64,000 bases of DNA from Flavobacterium sp. Root901 (lineage in GTDB: Bacteria > Bacteroidota > Bacteroidia > Flavobacteriales > Flavobacteriaceae): contig NZ_LMJB01000005.1 of the NCBI RefSeq assembly GCF_001429765.1, forward strand, positions 628,490 through 692,489, given 5' to 3'. Position 1 is the stretch's first letter. Each line of letters begins with the position of its first letter. The position numbers were made by a program, and so were the translations under genes. Under the pieces are notes generated by a model. The model was given only the letters and a program-made list of their open reading frames with translations. It ran no database searches and had not been told where the DNA came from. Shown here piece after piece: positions 53,461 to 60,841 of this stretch.

Positions 53461-53907
53461 TTATCTTGTAAATTTATTTTCATCTAAAACTTTTACAAAA
53501 TGAAACCCTTTTGGATAATAACCCTGGTTGTAATAAAATCGATGTGCACCAAAATTTCCTGTAAATGCATCCAGAACAATACTGCTGCATCCTAAATGCT
53601 GTGCTTTTTGTTCTATATAACTAGTCAGCATTTTTCCAATTCCTTTAGATCGATATTCCGGATTTACTACAAAATTATCGATTTCAAGATATTTCCCGGT
53701 CCATAATTTTGTAGCTGACCAACAGCCTGTAATTCCCAAGCAAATATCATTTTCAAAAACACCAATCTGTATATAATTATGAGGTAACATTTCTACAAGA
53801 AATGATTGATATTTTTCTGAAGAAATATTTGGATATAGAAATCTGATGGTATCAATCTGCATCAGCATTTCTTCTATTGTTGTTAATTCTCGTACCTGTA
53901 AAGCCAT
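53461..53907 (-). CDS. GNAT family acetyltransferase
   Basis: About 148 residues from the ATG at 53907; a TTG seven codons earlier is less likely. The acetyl-CoA site is NPEYRSKGIGKMLTSYIEQ (R-x-x-G-x-G type), followed by LDAFTGNFGAHRFYYNQGYY. It transfers an acetyl group to an unknown amine or protein N-terminus. Confidence 0.87.
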   Translation of the reverse strand: MALQVRELTTIEEMLMQIDTIRFLYPNISSEKYQSFLVEMLPHNYIQIGVFENDICLGITGCWSATKLWTGKYLEIDNFVVNPEYRSKGIGKMLTSYIEQKAQHLGCSSIVLDAFTGNFGAHRFYYNQGYYPKGFHFVKVLDENKFTR

Positions 53908-54052
53908 TTTGATTGAAATAGAACTCAAAAATACGTAATCTTTTTGTAGAAGTTATATAATTAACAGATAGTCACATGTGAAATATATAAATTAAGGCAG
54001 AAAATTATGTAACTATTTTTCTTCAGTGTTTTCCTAAATTTGTTTCACAGGG

Positions 54053-54320
54053 ATTGAGAAAGCTAAATACAACCCTTATAAAAAAGGAAGCACTGGGACT
54101 GATAAAGCTTGTTTGTTCCCATAAAAGACAAAGCACAAGGGATTGATTCTGCTGTATTGTAACCCTAATAAAAACAGAGCATTGGGACTAATAAAGCTAG
54201 TTTGTTCCCATAAAAGACAAAGCACAGGGATTGATTCTGCTGAAATGTAACCCTTAAAAAAACAGAGCATTGGGATTGATAAAGCTAGTTTGTTCCCATA
54301 AAAGACAAAGCTACAGAGTG
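54053..54320. repeat. dimeric tandem repeat, about 44-base unit
   Basis: A unit near 89 bases is repeated (starts near 54090, 54179 and 54267), and each is itself two related halves of about 44 bases. The halves share agca, then ggga(c/t)tgat, gct, (t/a)tgt, ccc and ataaaa-aca. A partial copy precedes and a decayed copy follows. Each half contains GGG and CCC words about 17 bases apart that could pair. No spacers are present. An open frame on the minus strand across it reflects the repeat and is not taken as a gene. Confidence 0.85.
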
Positions 54321-54340
54321 ATAAAATCTGTGTCAATAAT

Positions 54341-54399
54341 TTTATAAAATGGTATGGATTCTCAGTTTTTGGGTAAATTGAGAATCACCATTTTATAAA
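54341..54399. repeat. long hairpin next to the tandem repeat
   Basis: A 13-bp arm (TTTATAAAATGGT, 54341-54353) and an 8-bp arm (GATTCTCA, 54357-54364), separated by a 3-base bulge, pair with TGAGAATC (54379-54386) and ACCATTTTATAAA (54387-54399) around a 14-base loop. The pairing is perfect apart from the bulge. Confidence 0.8.
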
Positions 54400-54440
54400 T
54401 TTTCTTGTTTATAGACATTCTTAAAAAAGAAAACTTCCAA

Positions 54441-54480
54441 AAAAAAATAGCCGACAAATATTTGTCGGCTATTTTTTTTT
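54441..54480 (-). terminator. terminator of the atp operon
   Basis: A gccgacaaa/tttgtcggc stem (54450-54458 and 54461-54469) flanked by A and T runs lies 17 bases after atpG on the minus strand. Confidence 0.88.
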
Positions 54481-54496
54481 ATATCATTAAAATTGA

Positions 54497-55357
54497 CTAT
54501 CCATTTAAAGCTTCAGCACCACCAACGATCTCTAAAATTTCGTTTGTAATAGCTGCCTGACGAGCTTTGTTGTAAGTTAATTTTAATTGGTTTCTCAATT
54601 CTGTAGCGTTATCAGTTGCTTTGTGCATTGCTGTCATACGTGCTCCGTGTTCTGAAGCAAAAGAATCTCTAATACCTTTGTATAATTGTGTTTTTAAAGA
54701 CTTTGGAATTAAAGTCAAAACAATTTCTTCTTTTGAAGGTTCGAAAATATAATCTCCTGCAGAAACTGACACATCAGATTTAATTGGCGCTAATGGCAGA
54801 AATTGCTCTGTTTGAACAATTTGCGTAGCAGCGTTTTTAAACTGATTGTAAATTAATTCAATTCTGTCATATTCTCCGGCTAAAAATCTTTCAGTCAAAT
54901 TATCTGCAATTCCGGCAACATTTTCAAAAGTTAAATGATCAAAAATTGCATTATGGTGACCGTGAACTTTATGTGTTTTAGTCAAAACATCATTTCCTTT
55001 TTTACCAATAGCAAAAACATCAACTTGTTTCCCTGCATAAAAATCTGTACGATTCTTAACTTCTTTAATAACATTTGAATTGAATGCACCACATAAACCT
55101 CTGTTTGAAGTTATAGCAACAAGCAACACTTTTTTTACTTCACGTTGAGTTGTGTAATCTCCTCCTACTTCACCTTCAAGTGTAGCAGATAAATTTTGCA
55201 ATAACTCCGTTAATTTCTCGGCATAAGGGCGCATCGCAGTGATTGCATCTTGTGCTTTCTTAAGCTTTGCTGCAGAAACCATTTTCATAGCCGATGTAAT
55301 CTGCATCGTCGATGAAACGGAAGTAATTCTATTACGGATTTCCTTTAAATTTGCCAT
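54497..55357 (-). CDS. atpG: ATP synthase gamma subunit
   Basis: A 286-residue gamma subunit with the N-terminal helix NLKEIRNRITSVSSTMQIT and SAMKMVSAAKLKKAQ, and the C-terminal helix MHKATDNATELRNQLKLTYNKARQAAITNEILEIVGGAEAL. It forms the rotating stalk of F1. It is the last gene of the operon, with no atpD or atpC after it. Confidence 0.97.
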   Translation of the reverse strand: MANLKEIRNRITSVSSTMQITSAMKMVSAAKLKKAQDAITAMRPYAEKLTELLQNLSATLEGEVGGDYTTQREVKKVLLVAITSNRGLCGAFNSNVIKEVKNRTDFYAGKQVDVFAIGKKGNDVLTKTHKVHGHHNAIFDHLTFENVAGIADNLTERFLAGEYDRIELIYNQFKNAATQIVQTEQFLPLAPIKSDVSVSAGDYIFEPSKEEIVLTLIPKSLKTQLYKGIRDSFASEHGARMTAMHKATDNATELRNQLKLTYNKARQAAITNEILEIVGGAEALNG

Positions 55358-55385
55358 CTATTAATTAGAAAATGTGACAATTTGA

Positions 55386-55434
55386 AAATTAGATAATTAG
55401 AATAATGATTAAACATTTTCTAATTATCTAATTT
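55386..55434. repeat. perfect 17-bp inverted repeat between atpA and atpG
   Basis: AAATTAGATAATTAGAA (55386-55402) and TTCTAATTATCTAATTT (55418-55434) are exact reverse complements with a 15-base loop. The surrounding words (attagaaaatgtgacaattt) look like a dispersed repeat. It may affect relative expression of atpA and atpG. Confidence 0.8.
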
Positions 55435-55447
55435 AACAATTATCTTA

Positions 55448-57025
55448 TTAGTTATATTTTGCTGAAATTTCTTTTGCTGCTTTTTCGATAACGTCAGTAA
55501 TAGAGTCGTCTAATTTACCAGCTTTCAACGCGTTAAGCGTATCTTTATGCTTAGTGTTTAAGTAAGCTAAGAAATCAGCTTCAAATTCTTTTACTTTTTC
55601 TACAGGAACGTTTCTTAATAAGTTTTTAGAACCAGCGTAGATAATTGCAACTTGGTTTTCAACTGTATAAGGATCATTTAGACCTTGTTTCAAGATTTCA
55701 ACGTTTCTTTTTCCTTTTTCAATTACGTTTAAGGTAACAGAATCTAAGTCAGAACCAAATTTAGCGAAAGCTTCTAATTCACGGAATTGAGCCTGATCTA
55801 ATTTTAAAGTTCCTGAAACTTTTTTCATTGATTTAATCTGAGCATTACCTCCAACACGAGATACAGAAATACCTACGTTAATCGCAGGACGAACTCCTGA
55901 GTTGAACAAATCTCCATCAAGGAAAATCTGACCATCTGTAATAGAGATTACGTTTGTTGGGATATAGGCAGAAACGTCACCAGCCTGAGTTTCGATAATT
56001 GGTAAAGCAGTTAATGAACCTCCACCTTTTACGATAGGTTTGATAGACTCTGGTAAGTCGTTCATGTTTTTAGCAATTCCGTCATCAGCAATTACTTTAC
56101 AAGCACGCTCTAATAAACGAGAGTGTAAGTAGAAAACGTCTCCAGGATATGCCTCACGTCCCGGTGGTCTTCTTAATAAAAGAGAAACCTCACGGTAAGC
56201 AACAGCTTGTTTAGATAAATCATCATAAACGATAAGTGCCGGACGACCAGAATCTCTGAAATATTCTCCAATTGCAGCACCTGCGAAAGGAGCATAAACT
56301 TGCATTGGAGCTGGATCAGAAGCATTAGCAGCAACGATAACTGTATAAGCCATTGCTCCTTTTTCTTCTAACATTTTTGCGATTCCTGCTACAGTTGAAG
56401 CTTTTTGTCCAATTGCAACATATATACAGAATACAGGTTTTCCTGCATCGTAAAATTCTTTTTGATTTAAGATTGTATCGATACAAACAGTTGATTTACC
56501 TGTTTGACGGTCACCAATTACAAGCTCACGTTGTCCACGACCTACAGGGATCATAGCATCAACTGCTTTTACTCCTGTTTGTAATGGTTCAGTTACTGGC
56601 TGACGAAATACAACACCAGGCGCTTTTCTTTCTAAAGGCATTTCATATAGTTCTCCACCAATTGGCCCTTTTCCATCAATTGGAAAACCAAGTGTGTTAA
56701 CTACACGTCCTACCATTTGCTCACCTACTTTAAGAGAAGCAATACGTTGAGTTCTTTTTGCAGTAGATCCTTCTTTAAGTCCAGTAGATGGTCCTAAAAG
56801 CACAACCCCAACATTATCTTCTTCAAGATTCAATACGATACCTTCCATACCGTTATCAAATTCTACTAACTCACCATATTGTACATTAGACAGCCCGTAA
56901 ACACGAGCAATACCGTCTCCAACTTGAAGTACTGTTCCTACTTCCTCTAGCGTAGCACCAGATTCAAAACCTTCTACTTGCTTTCTTAATATTGCTGAAA
57001 TTTCAGCAGGTTTGATTTCCGCCAT
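55448..57025 (-). CDS. atpA: ATP synthase alpha subunit
   Basis: A 525-residue alpha subunit with Walker [10 protein letters not shown] (171-179), the beta-barrel N-terminal domain and the [10 protein letters not shown] segment. It binds nucleotide non-catalytically in F1. The catalytic beta subunit is not encoded in this window. Confidence 0.98.
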   Translation of the reverse strand: MAEIKPAEISAILRKQVEGFESGATLEEVGTVLQVGDGIARVYGLSNVQYGELVEFDNGMEGIVLNLEEDNVGVVLLGPSTGLKEGSTAKRTQRIASLKVGEQMVGRVVNTLGFPIDGKGPIGGELYEMPLERKAPGVVFRQPVTEPLQTGVKAVDAMIPVGRGQRELVIGDRQTGKSTVCIDTILNQKEFYDAGKPVFCIYVAIGQKASTVAGIAKMLEEKGAMAYTVIVAANASDPAPMQVYAPFAGAAIGEYFRDSGRPALIVYDDLSKQAVAYREVSLLLRRPPGREAYPGDVFYLHSRLLERACKVIADDGIAKNMNDLPESIKPIVKGGGSLTALPIIETQAGDVSAYIPTNVISITDGQIFLDGDLFNSGVRPAINVGISVSRVGGNAQIKSMKKVSGTLKLDQAQFRELEAFAKFGSDLDSVTLNVIEKGKRNVEILKQGLNDPYTVENQVAIIYAGSKNLLRNVPVEKVKEFEADFLAYLNTKHKDTLNALKAGKLDDSITDVIEKAAKEISAKYN

Positions 57026-57064
57026 CTTAATTTATAATTTAGACACTTTTTTGTGTTATAAAAA

Positions 57065-57598
57065 CTAATTACTTAACTCTCTTTTTAATACTTGTAATCT
57101 GTTTGCAACAGAAGCATTATATTGCTTGTCACCTATTCTTAAAATAAATCCGCCAATAATGGAAGGATCTACAACATTTTCAATTGTAATTTTTTTATCT
57201 GACAGAGTTGCGATTTTAGCTAAAACTTTAGCTTCCAAAGCTGCATCCATAGGAACTGCAGTTGTAACTTTTGCTGTTTCAACTCCATTGCTTTCATCGT
57301 ATACTTTAGTATATTCTGATGCAATTGCTGCTAAAATTTCAAATCTTTTATTTTCAAATAATAAACGAAATAAACCTTTTGTTACATCATTTACACTACT
57401 GAAAACTTCTAAAAGAGCACTTTGTTTTATCTCTACCGTTGTTGTTGGGTTTTCGATAAATGTACTCAATTCTTCATTGGTTTCAATTGCAGAAGCAATT
57501 GATTTCATATCGTTATTGACAGCTTCGGCAACACCTTTAGAGTTTGCTAAGTCTAGAATTGCTTTTGCATAACGAATTGCTGCTCTTGTACTTGCCAT
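57065..57598 (-). CDS. atpH: ATP synthase delta subunit
   Basis: A 177-residue delta (OSCP) subunit with the N-terminal helical domain (RAAIRYAKAILDLANSKGV) and the C-terminal DPSIIGGFILRIGDKQYN. It links F1 to the peripheral stalk. It is 4 bases from atpF. Confidence 0.95.
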   Translation of the reverse strand: MASTRAAIRYAKAILDLANSKGVAEAVNNDMKSIASAIETNEELSTFIENPTTTVEIKQSALLEVFSSVNDVTKGLFRLLFENKRFEILAAIASEYTKVYDESNGVETAKVTTAVPMDAALEAKVLAKIATLSDKKITIENVVDPSIIGGFILRIGDKQYNASVANRLQVLKRELSN

Positions 57599-57602
57599 AA
57601 TT

Positions 57603-58103
57603 TTAGTTTAACTTTACGTCACCTAACATTTTCTCTACTAATTTAGTTTGAGATTCTTTGTTAGATAATTCTTCTTTCAATAATTTTTCAGCAATACTCA
57701 ATGAAAGAGTTGAAACCTGAGATTTCAATTCAGCCATAGCAGCATTCTTTTCGCTTTCGATTGCAGCTTTAGCCTGTTCGATCATTTTTTGACCTTGAGC
57801 CTGTGCTTCGTTTTTAGAATCAGCAATCATTTTCTCTTTCATTTCGCGAGCTTCTTTTAGCATAGCATCACGTTCTGCACGAGCTTCGTTTAAAATTCTT
57901 TGATTATCTGCCTGAAGATTTTCCATTTCCTGTCTTGCATTTTCAGCAGAAAGTAATGCATCTTTAATACCTTGCTCTCTTGTATTTACTGCGTCAAGAA
58001 TAGGTTTCCAGGCAAATTTTTTCAACAAAAATATTAATCCAACAAATATTAATACTTGCCAAAAGAACAAACCGAACTCAAACTGATTTATTAACTTATC
58101 CAT
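57603..58103 (-). CDS. atpF: ATP synthase b subunit
   Basis: A 166-residue subunit with one N-terminal membrane helix (FGLFFWQVLIFVGLIFLLKKF) and a long charged coiled coil, the peripheral stalk of the enzyme. A 118-base gap with a stem-loop separates it from atpE upstream. Confidence 0.95.
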   Translation of the reverse strand: MDKLINQFEFGLFFWQVLIFVGLIFLLKKFAWKPILDAVNTREQGIKDALLSAENARQEMENLQADNQRILNEARAERDAMLKEAREMKEKMIADSKNEAQAQGQKMIEQAKAAIESEKNAAMAELKSQVSTLSLSIAEKLLKEELSNKESQTKLVEKMLGDVKLN

Positions 58104-58173
58104 TATATATGATTATAAATTTTATTTTTTGTCTAACTCAACTGCCGTAAAGCAATTTCAATGTTTTAATTTA

Positions 58174-58208
58174 AACAATAGTTACAACCAACCGTTGTAA
58201 CTATTGTT
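58174..58208 (-). promoter_or_regulatory. intercistronic stem-loop between atpE and atpF
   Basis: AACAATAGTTACAAC (58174-58188) and GTTGTAACTATTGTT (58194-58208) pair perfectly over 15 bp with a 5-base loop, 14 bases after the atpE stop. No T run follows on the coding strand, so a stability or processing hairpin is more likely than a terminator. Confidence 0.7.
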
Positions 58209-58221
58209 TTTTGTGTTTTAA

Positions 58222-58413
58222 TTAAGCTGCGAATAACGCTGCGAAACCAATACCTTCAATAAGTGCAGCTGCGATAAGCATAGCTGTTTGGATTTTTCCT
58301 GAAGCTTCTGGCTGACGAGCGATAGCGTCCATTGCTGAACCACCGATTCTACCAATTCCTAATGCTGCTCCGATTACGATTAATCCTGCTCCTATGAAAT
58401 TTAAACCGTTCAT
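58222..58413 (-). CDS. atpE: ATP synthase c subunit
   Basis: A 63-residue hairpin of two helices with the glycine-rich first helix (GAALGIGRIGGSAM), the polar loop ARQPE and the ion-binding Glu53 in LIEGIGFA. The residue after Glu is Gly, and the extra polar ligands of Na+-type rings are not seen, so proton coupling is indicated. It forms the rotor ring and is needed in many copies per enzyme. Confidence 0.96.
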   Translation of the reverse strand: MNGLNFIGAGLIVIGAALGIGRIGGSAMDAIARQPEASGKIQTAMLIAAALIEGIGFAALFAA

Positions 58414-58512
58414 ATAAATATATATTAAAAATTAAACATTCAAATTTGATTGTCGATTTTAGAATTTAGGTTTTAGATTGATTATCTGAAAACTACATTC
58501 TGAAATCTAATA

Positions 58513-59664
58513 TTAATGATGCCCTTCCTCTTCGTGGTGGTGCTCTTCTACTGCCGAACCAAAATAAAGTGCAGACAGCATTGTAAAAATATAGGCTTGT
58601 AAAAATGCTACTAAAATCTCTAGTATAGAAAGTACAAATGATAATCCGAAAGATAATGAACTTCCAATCCAGCTTTTAAAGATAAACATTAATCCGATGA
58701 TACTCATTAATACGATATGACCTGCAAAAATATTTGCGTACAAACGAATCATTAATGAGAAAGGTTTAATAAAAACTCCTAATAACTCAATTGGCGCCAA
58801 AATAATTCTCATTGGTTTTGGAACTCCCGGCATCCAGAAAATGTGACCCCAGTAATTTTTGTTTGCTGAAATATTTGTTATTAAGAAAGTAATAATTGCT
58901 AAAGAAAATGTAACTGTGAAGTTTCCTGTTGCATTAATACCAAGTGGTGTTAAACCAAAGATATTTAAAAACAGTACAAAGAAAAAGATAGTTAACAAAT
59001 AGCTCATGTATTTTTTATAATGCTTTTCTCCAATGTTTGGAATAGCAACATCATCACGGATAAAAAGAACTAATGGTTCAAAAAATCTTCCAACTCCAGA
59101 AGAAATCCCTCCGTTTTTAGCATATGATTTTGCCAGGCTTGTAAATAACCAAAACATTAATAAAGCGGCAGCCATAATAGAAAGTACCGTTTTTGTAATT
59201 GAAAAGTCTAACGGACGAACATTTGTTGGATGACCTGTAGCTTCATCTTCTGTGATTTTTCCAGAAGCATCTGTTCTGTAAATTTTACCATCGTGATGAT
59301 TGATAGCGTAAAAATTTCCATTTGATTCTGCTGCTTCGTGACCGTGGTGAAATTTTGAAGAAGAAAAAATATGAAGTCCATTATCCCAAAGAATTACTGG
59401 TAATGGAAAACCATAATGTTTACCCGTTTCATCATCCTGAAATAAAGTAAAATCATGAGAATCTAAAACGTGGTGACCAATAAATGCTTTAATCTTAGAT
59501 TTAACATCTGTCGGCTCAGCATGCTGCCCTTCTGCAGCACCTTCATGGACTGCTTCAGTTTGAACATGCGCTGAGTCCTTTTCTGTATTTGAAAAGCTCA
59601 TTAGTGGAAGACAAGCTACTAAAGCTGCAAGAATAAATCTGAGTGGTTTGTTTGAAATCACCAT
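58513..59664 (-). CDS. atpB: ATP synthase a subunit
   Basis: A 383-residue a subunit. The first part holds a cleavable-looking signal (CLPLMSFSNT) and a long periplasmic stretch of about 110 residues, as is usual in Bacteroidota. The channel region contains the essential Arg in MIRLYANIFAGH. It ends in a His-rich tail. A promoter lies just upstream. Confidence 0.96.
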   Translation of the reverse strand: MVISNKPLRFILAALVACLPLMSFSNTEKDSAHVQTEAVHEGAAEGQHAEPTDVKSKIKAFIGHHVLDSHDFTLFQDDETGKHYGFPLPVILWDNGLHIFSSSKFHHGHEAAESNGNFYAINHHDGKIYRTDASGKITEDEATGHPTNVRPLDFSITKTVLSIMAAALLMFWLFTSLAKSYAKNGGISSGVGRFFEPLVLFIRDDVAIPNIGEKHYKKYMSYLLTIFFFVLFLNIFGLTPLGINATGNFTVTFSLAIITFLITNISANKNYWGHIFWMPGVPKPMRIILAPIELLGVFIKPFSLMIRLYANIFAGHIVLMSIIGLMFIFKSWIGSSLSFGLSFVLSILEILVAFLQAYIFTMLSALYFGSAVEEHHHEEEGHH

Positions 59665-59706
59665 ATCGTGGAAAATCTTATTTTTTTAAGTTTCTAAAAT
59701 TTGGTG

Positions 59707-59734
59707 CAAAGGTACATTTTTTATTAATATTCAA
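59707..59734 (-). promoter_or_regulatory. promoter of the atpBEFHAG operon
   Basis: On the minus strand TTG (59732-59734) is followed after 17 bases by TACCTTTG (59707-59714), an excellent Bacteroidota promoter. The start of atpB is about 40 bases downstream, leaving a leader of roughly 35 bases. Confidence 0.75.
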
Positions 59735-59782
59735 AAGGATATGAAAAATTATTTTTGAACCTTGTTTTACAATATCGCAATT

Positions 59783-60175
59783 TTAACGCTTTTCATTTAG
59801 TAATCGGGCAGTTAAAATCGTCTCAAATAACAAAAACAAAATAAATGTTATAAAAAAATTGATTTTTTCAACAGAGACGTTATGAATCTTATCTGATAAA
59901 ATCGGCTTCAAAAATGCATAAAGGAAAAACATTTTGAGAAAAGTACCGCCCATAAAAAACATTCCGATACTGTCGAATTTGTCTTTTTTAAACTTTAATA
60001 TAACTATTAATATTAAGGTAGAAAAAAACAGAAAAATCAAATACAGTAATTCTAAGCTGTAGTGAAAATTTTCATCGTTAATATTCAAAAGTAAAAATGC
60101 TCCTTTATGCAAAACAAAGGAAGCAATGGCAAGGGTAAATAAATAAAGAAGGAGTTTGTAATTTTTTAAAAACAT
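59783..60175 (-). CDS. four-helix membrane protein in the AtpI position
   Basis: A 130-residue protein with four hydrophobic helices and little else. It lies between the AtpZ-like gene and atpB, where AtpI-like assembly factors are found in other bacteria. No strong family motif is visible. It may help assemble the c ring; this rests on position. Confidence 0.75.
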   Translation of the reverse strand: MFLKNYKLLLYLFTLAIASFVLHKGAFLLLNINDENFHYSLELLYLIFLFFSTLILIVILKFKKDKFDSIGMFFMGGTFLKMFFLYAFLKPILSDKIHNVSVEKINFFITFILFLLFETILTARLLNEKR

Positions 60176-60233
60176 CTTAAATAATCTTTTTGCAAAGATG
60201 CAATATTTATTTCTAGTCGTTTTTAAACTTAAA

Positions 60234-60458
60234 TTACTTTTTATTGATTTCGTTTACCTGCCGGATCACATTATATAAAGCCAGTGCAACACCAACCATA
60301 ACCAGTATCTTGTTATAGTACACTTTATCACTCGGGTGATTTTCGTCAAGCCAGCTTCCTAAATAAGAAAACAGAAAAATAATAACACCCATTTGTATGG
60401 GAATATTAATGAGTGCTATCCATTTATTTCTTTGGTTCTTATTCGGTTCCTTTTCCAT
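60234..60458 (-). CDS. AtpZ/AtpI family protein
   Basis: A 74-residue protein with two helices (IQMGVIIFLFSYLGSWLDE and ILVMVGVALALYNVIRQVN) matching the small ATPase_gene1/AtpZ family, which is associated with ATP synthase assembly or Mg/Ca transport. Its start overlaps the end of the bactofilin gene by 20 bases. Confidence 0.82.
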   Translation of the reverse strand: MEKEPNKNQRNKWIALINIPIQMGVIIFLFSYLGSWLDENHPSDKVYYNKILVMVGVALALYNVIRQVNEINKK

Positions 60459-60837
60459 CTTCTAACATTATTACCTGATTCGAATGTGCAAGCATTGTAC
60501 ATGTTGCTGTAAAATCTGCGCCTGGTTCTATAGAAAGTTTTCCAACAGCAACTTCGCCGTGAATTTTTGCAGCTGCTTTAATATTAAGAACTTCAAGTAC
60601 TTTAATTTTTCCATGAAATTCTCCTTCAATATCAGCGTGGTTACAAATGATTTCTCCTTTTACAACGCCTGTTGCTCCAATGACCAATTTTCCCTGCGAT
60701 GTAAAATTTCCAATCAATTCTCCATCAAGTCTAAAATCAGCTTTTGAGACAATGTCTCCTACAATAGAAGTTCCTTCAACAATTCGGTTTGTTTTTCCTA
60801 AAAGTTCTGTTCCGTTTTTTTTTACTTTGTCAAACAT
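60439..60837 (-). CDS. bactofilin
   Basis: A 132-residue protein with the bactofilin right-handed beta helix (VEGTSIVGDIVSKADFRLDG; GATGVVKGEIICNHADIEGE). Bactofilins polymerise without nucleotide into membrane-associated filaments that place cell-wall or motility proteins. It is 4 bases from sprE and overlaps the AtpZ-like gene, so the motility, cytoskeleton and ATP synthase genes are physically coupled here. Confidence 0.92.
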   Translation of the reverse strand: MFDKVKKNGTELLGKTNRIVEGTSIVGDIVSKADFRLDGELIGNFTSQGKLVIGATGVVKGEIICNHADIEGEFHGKIKVLEVLNIKAAAKIHGEVAVGKLSIEPGADFTATCTMLAHSNQVIMLEDGKGTE

Positions 60838-60841
60838 TATA

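Noticed and set aside
54053..54320. CRISPR array
   Set aside because: Repeats are contiguous with no unique spacers, and no cas genes are present in the window.
54076..54336. 86-residue minus-strand open frame with internally repeated peptide
   Set aside because: The peptide repeat mirrors the DNA tandem repeat; composition is unnatural (Phe, Leu, Cys rich), and there is no ribosome site.
57126..57572. 148-residue plus-strand open frame
   Set aside because: Antisense to atpH, which is unambiguous.
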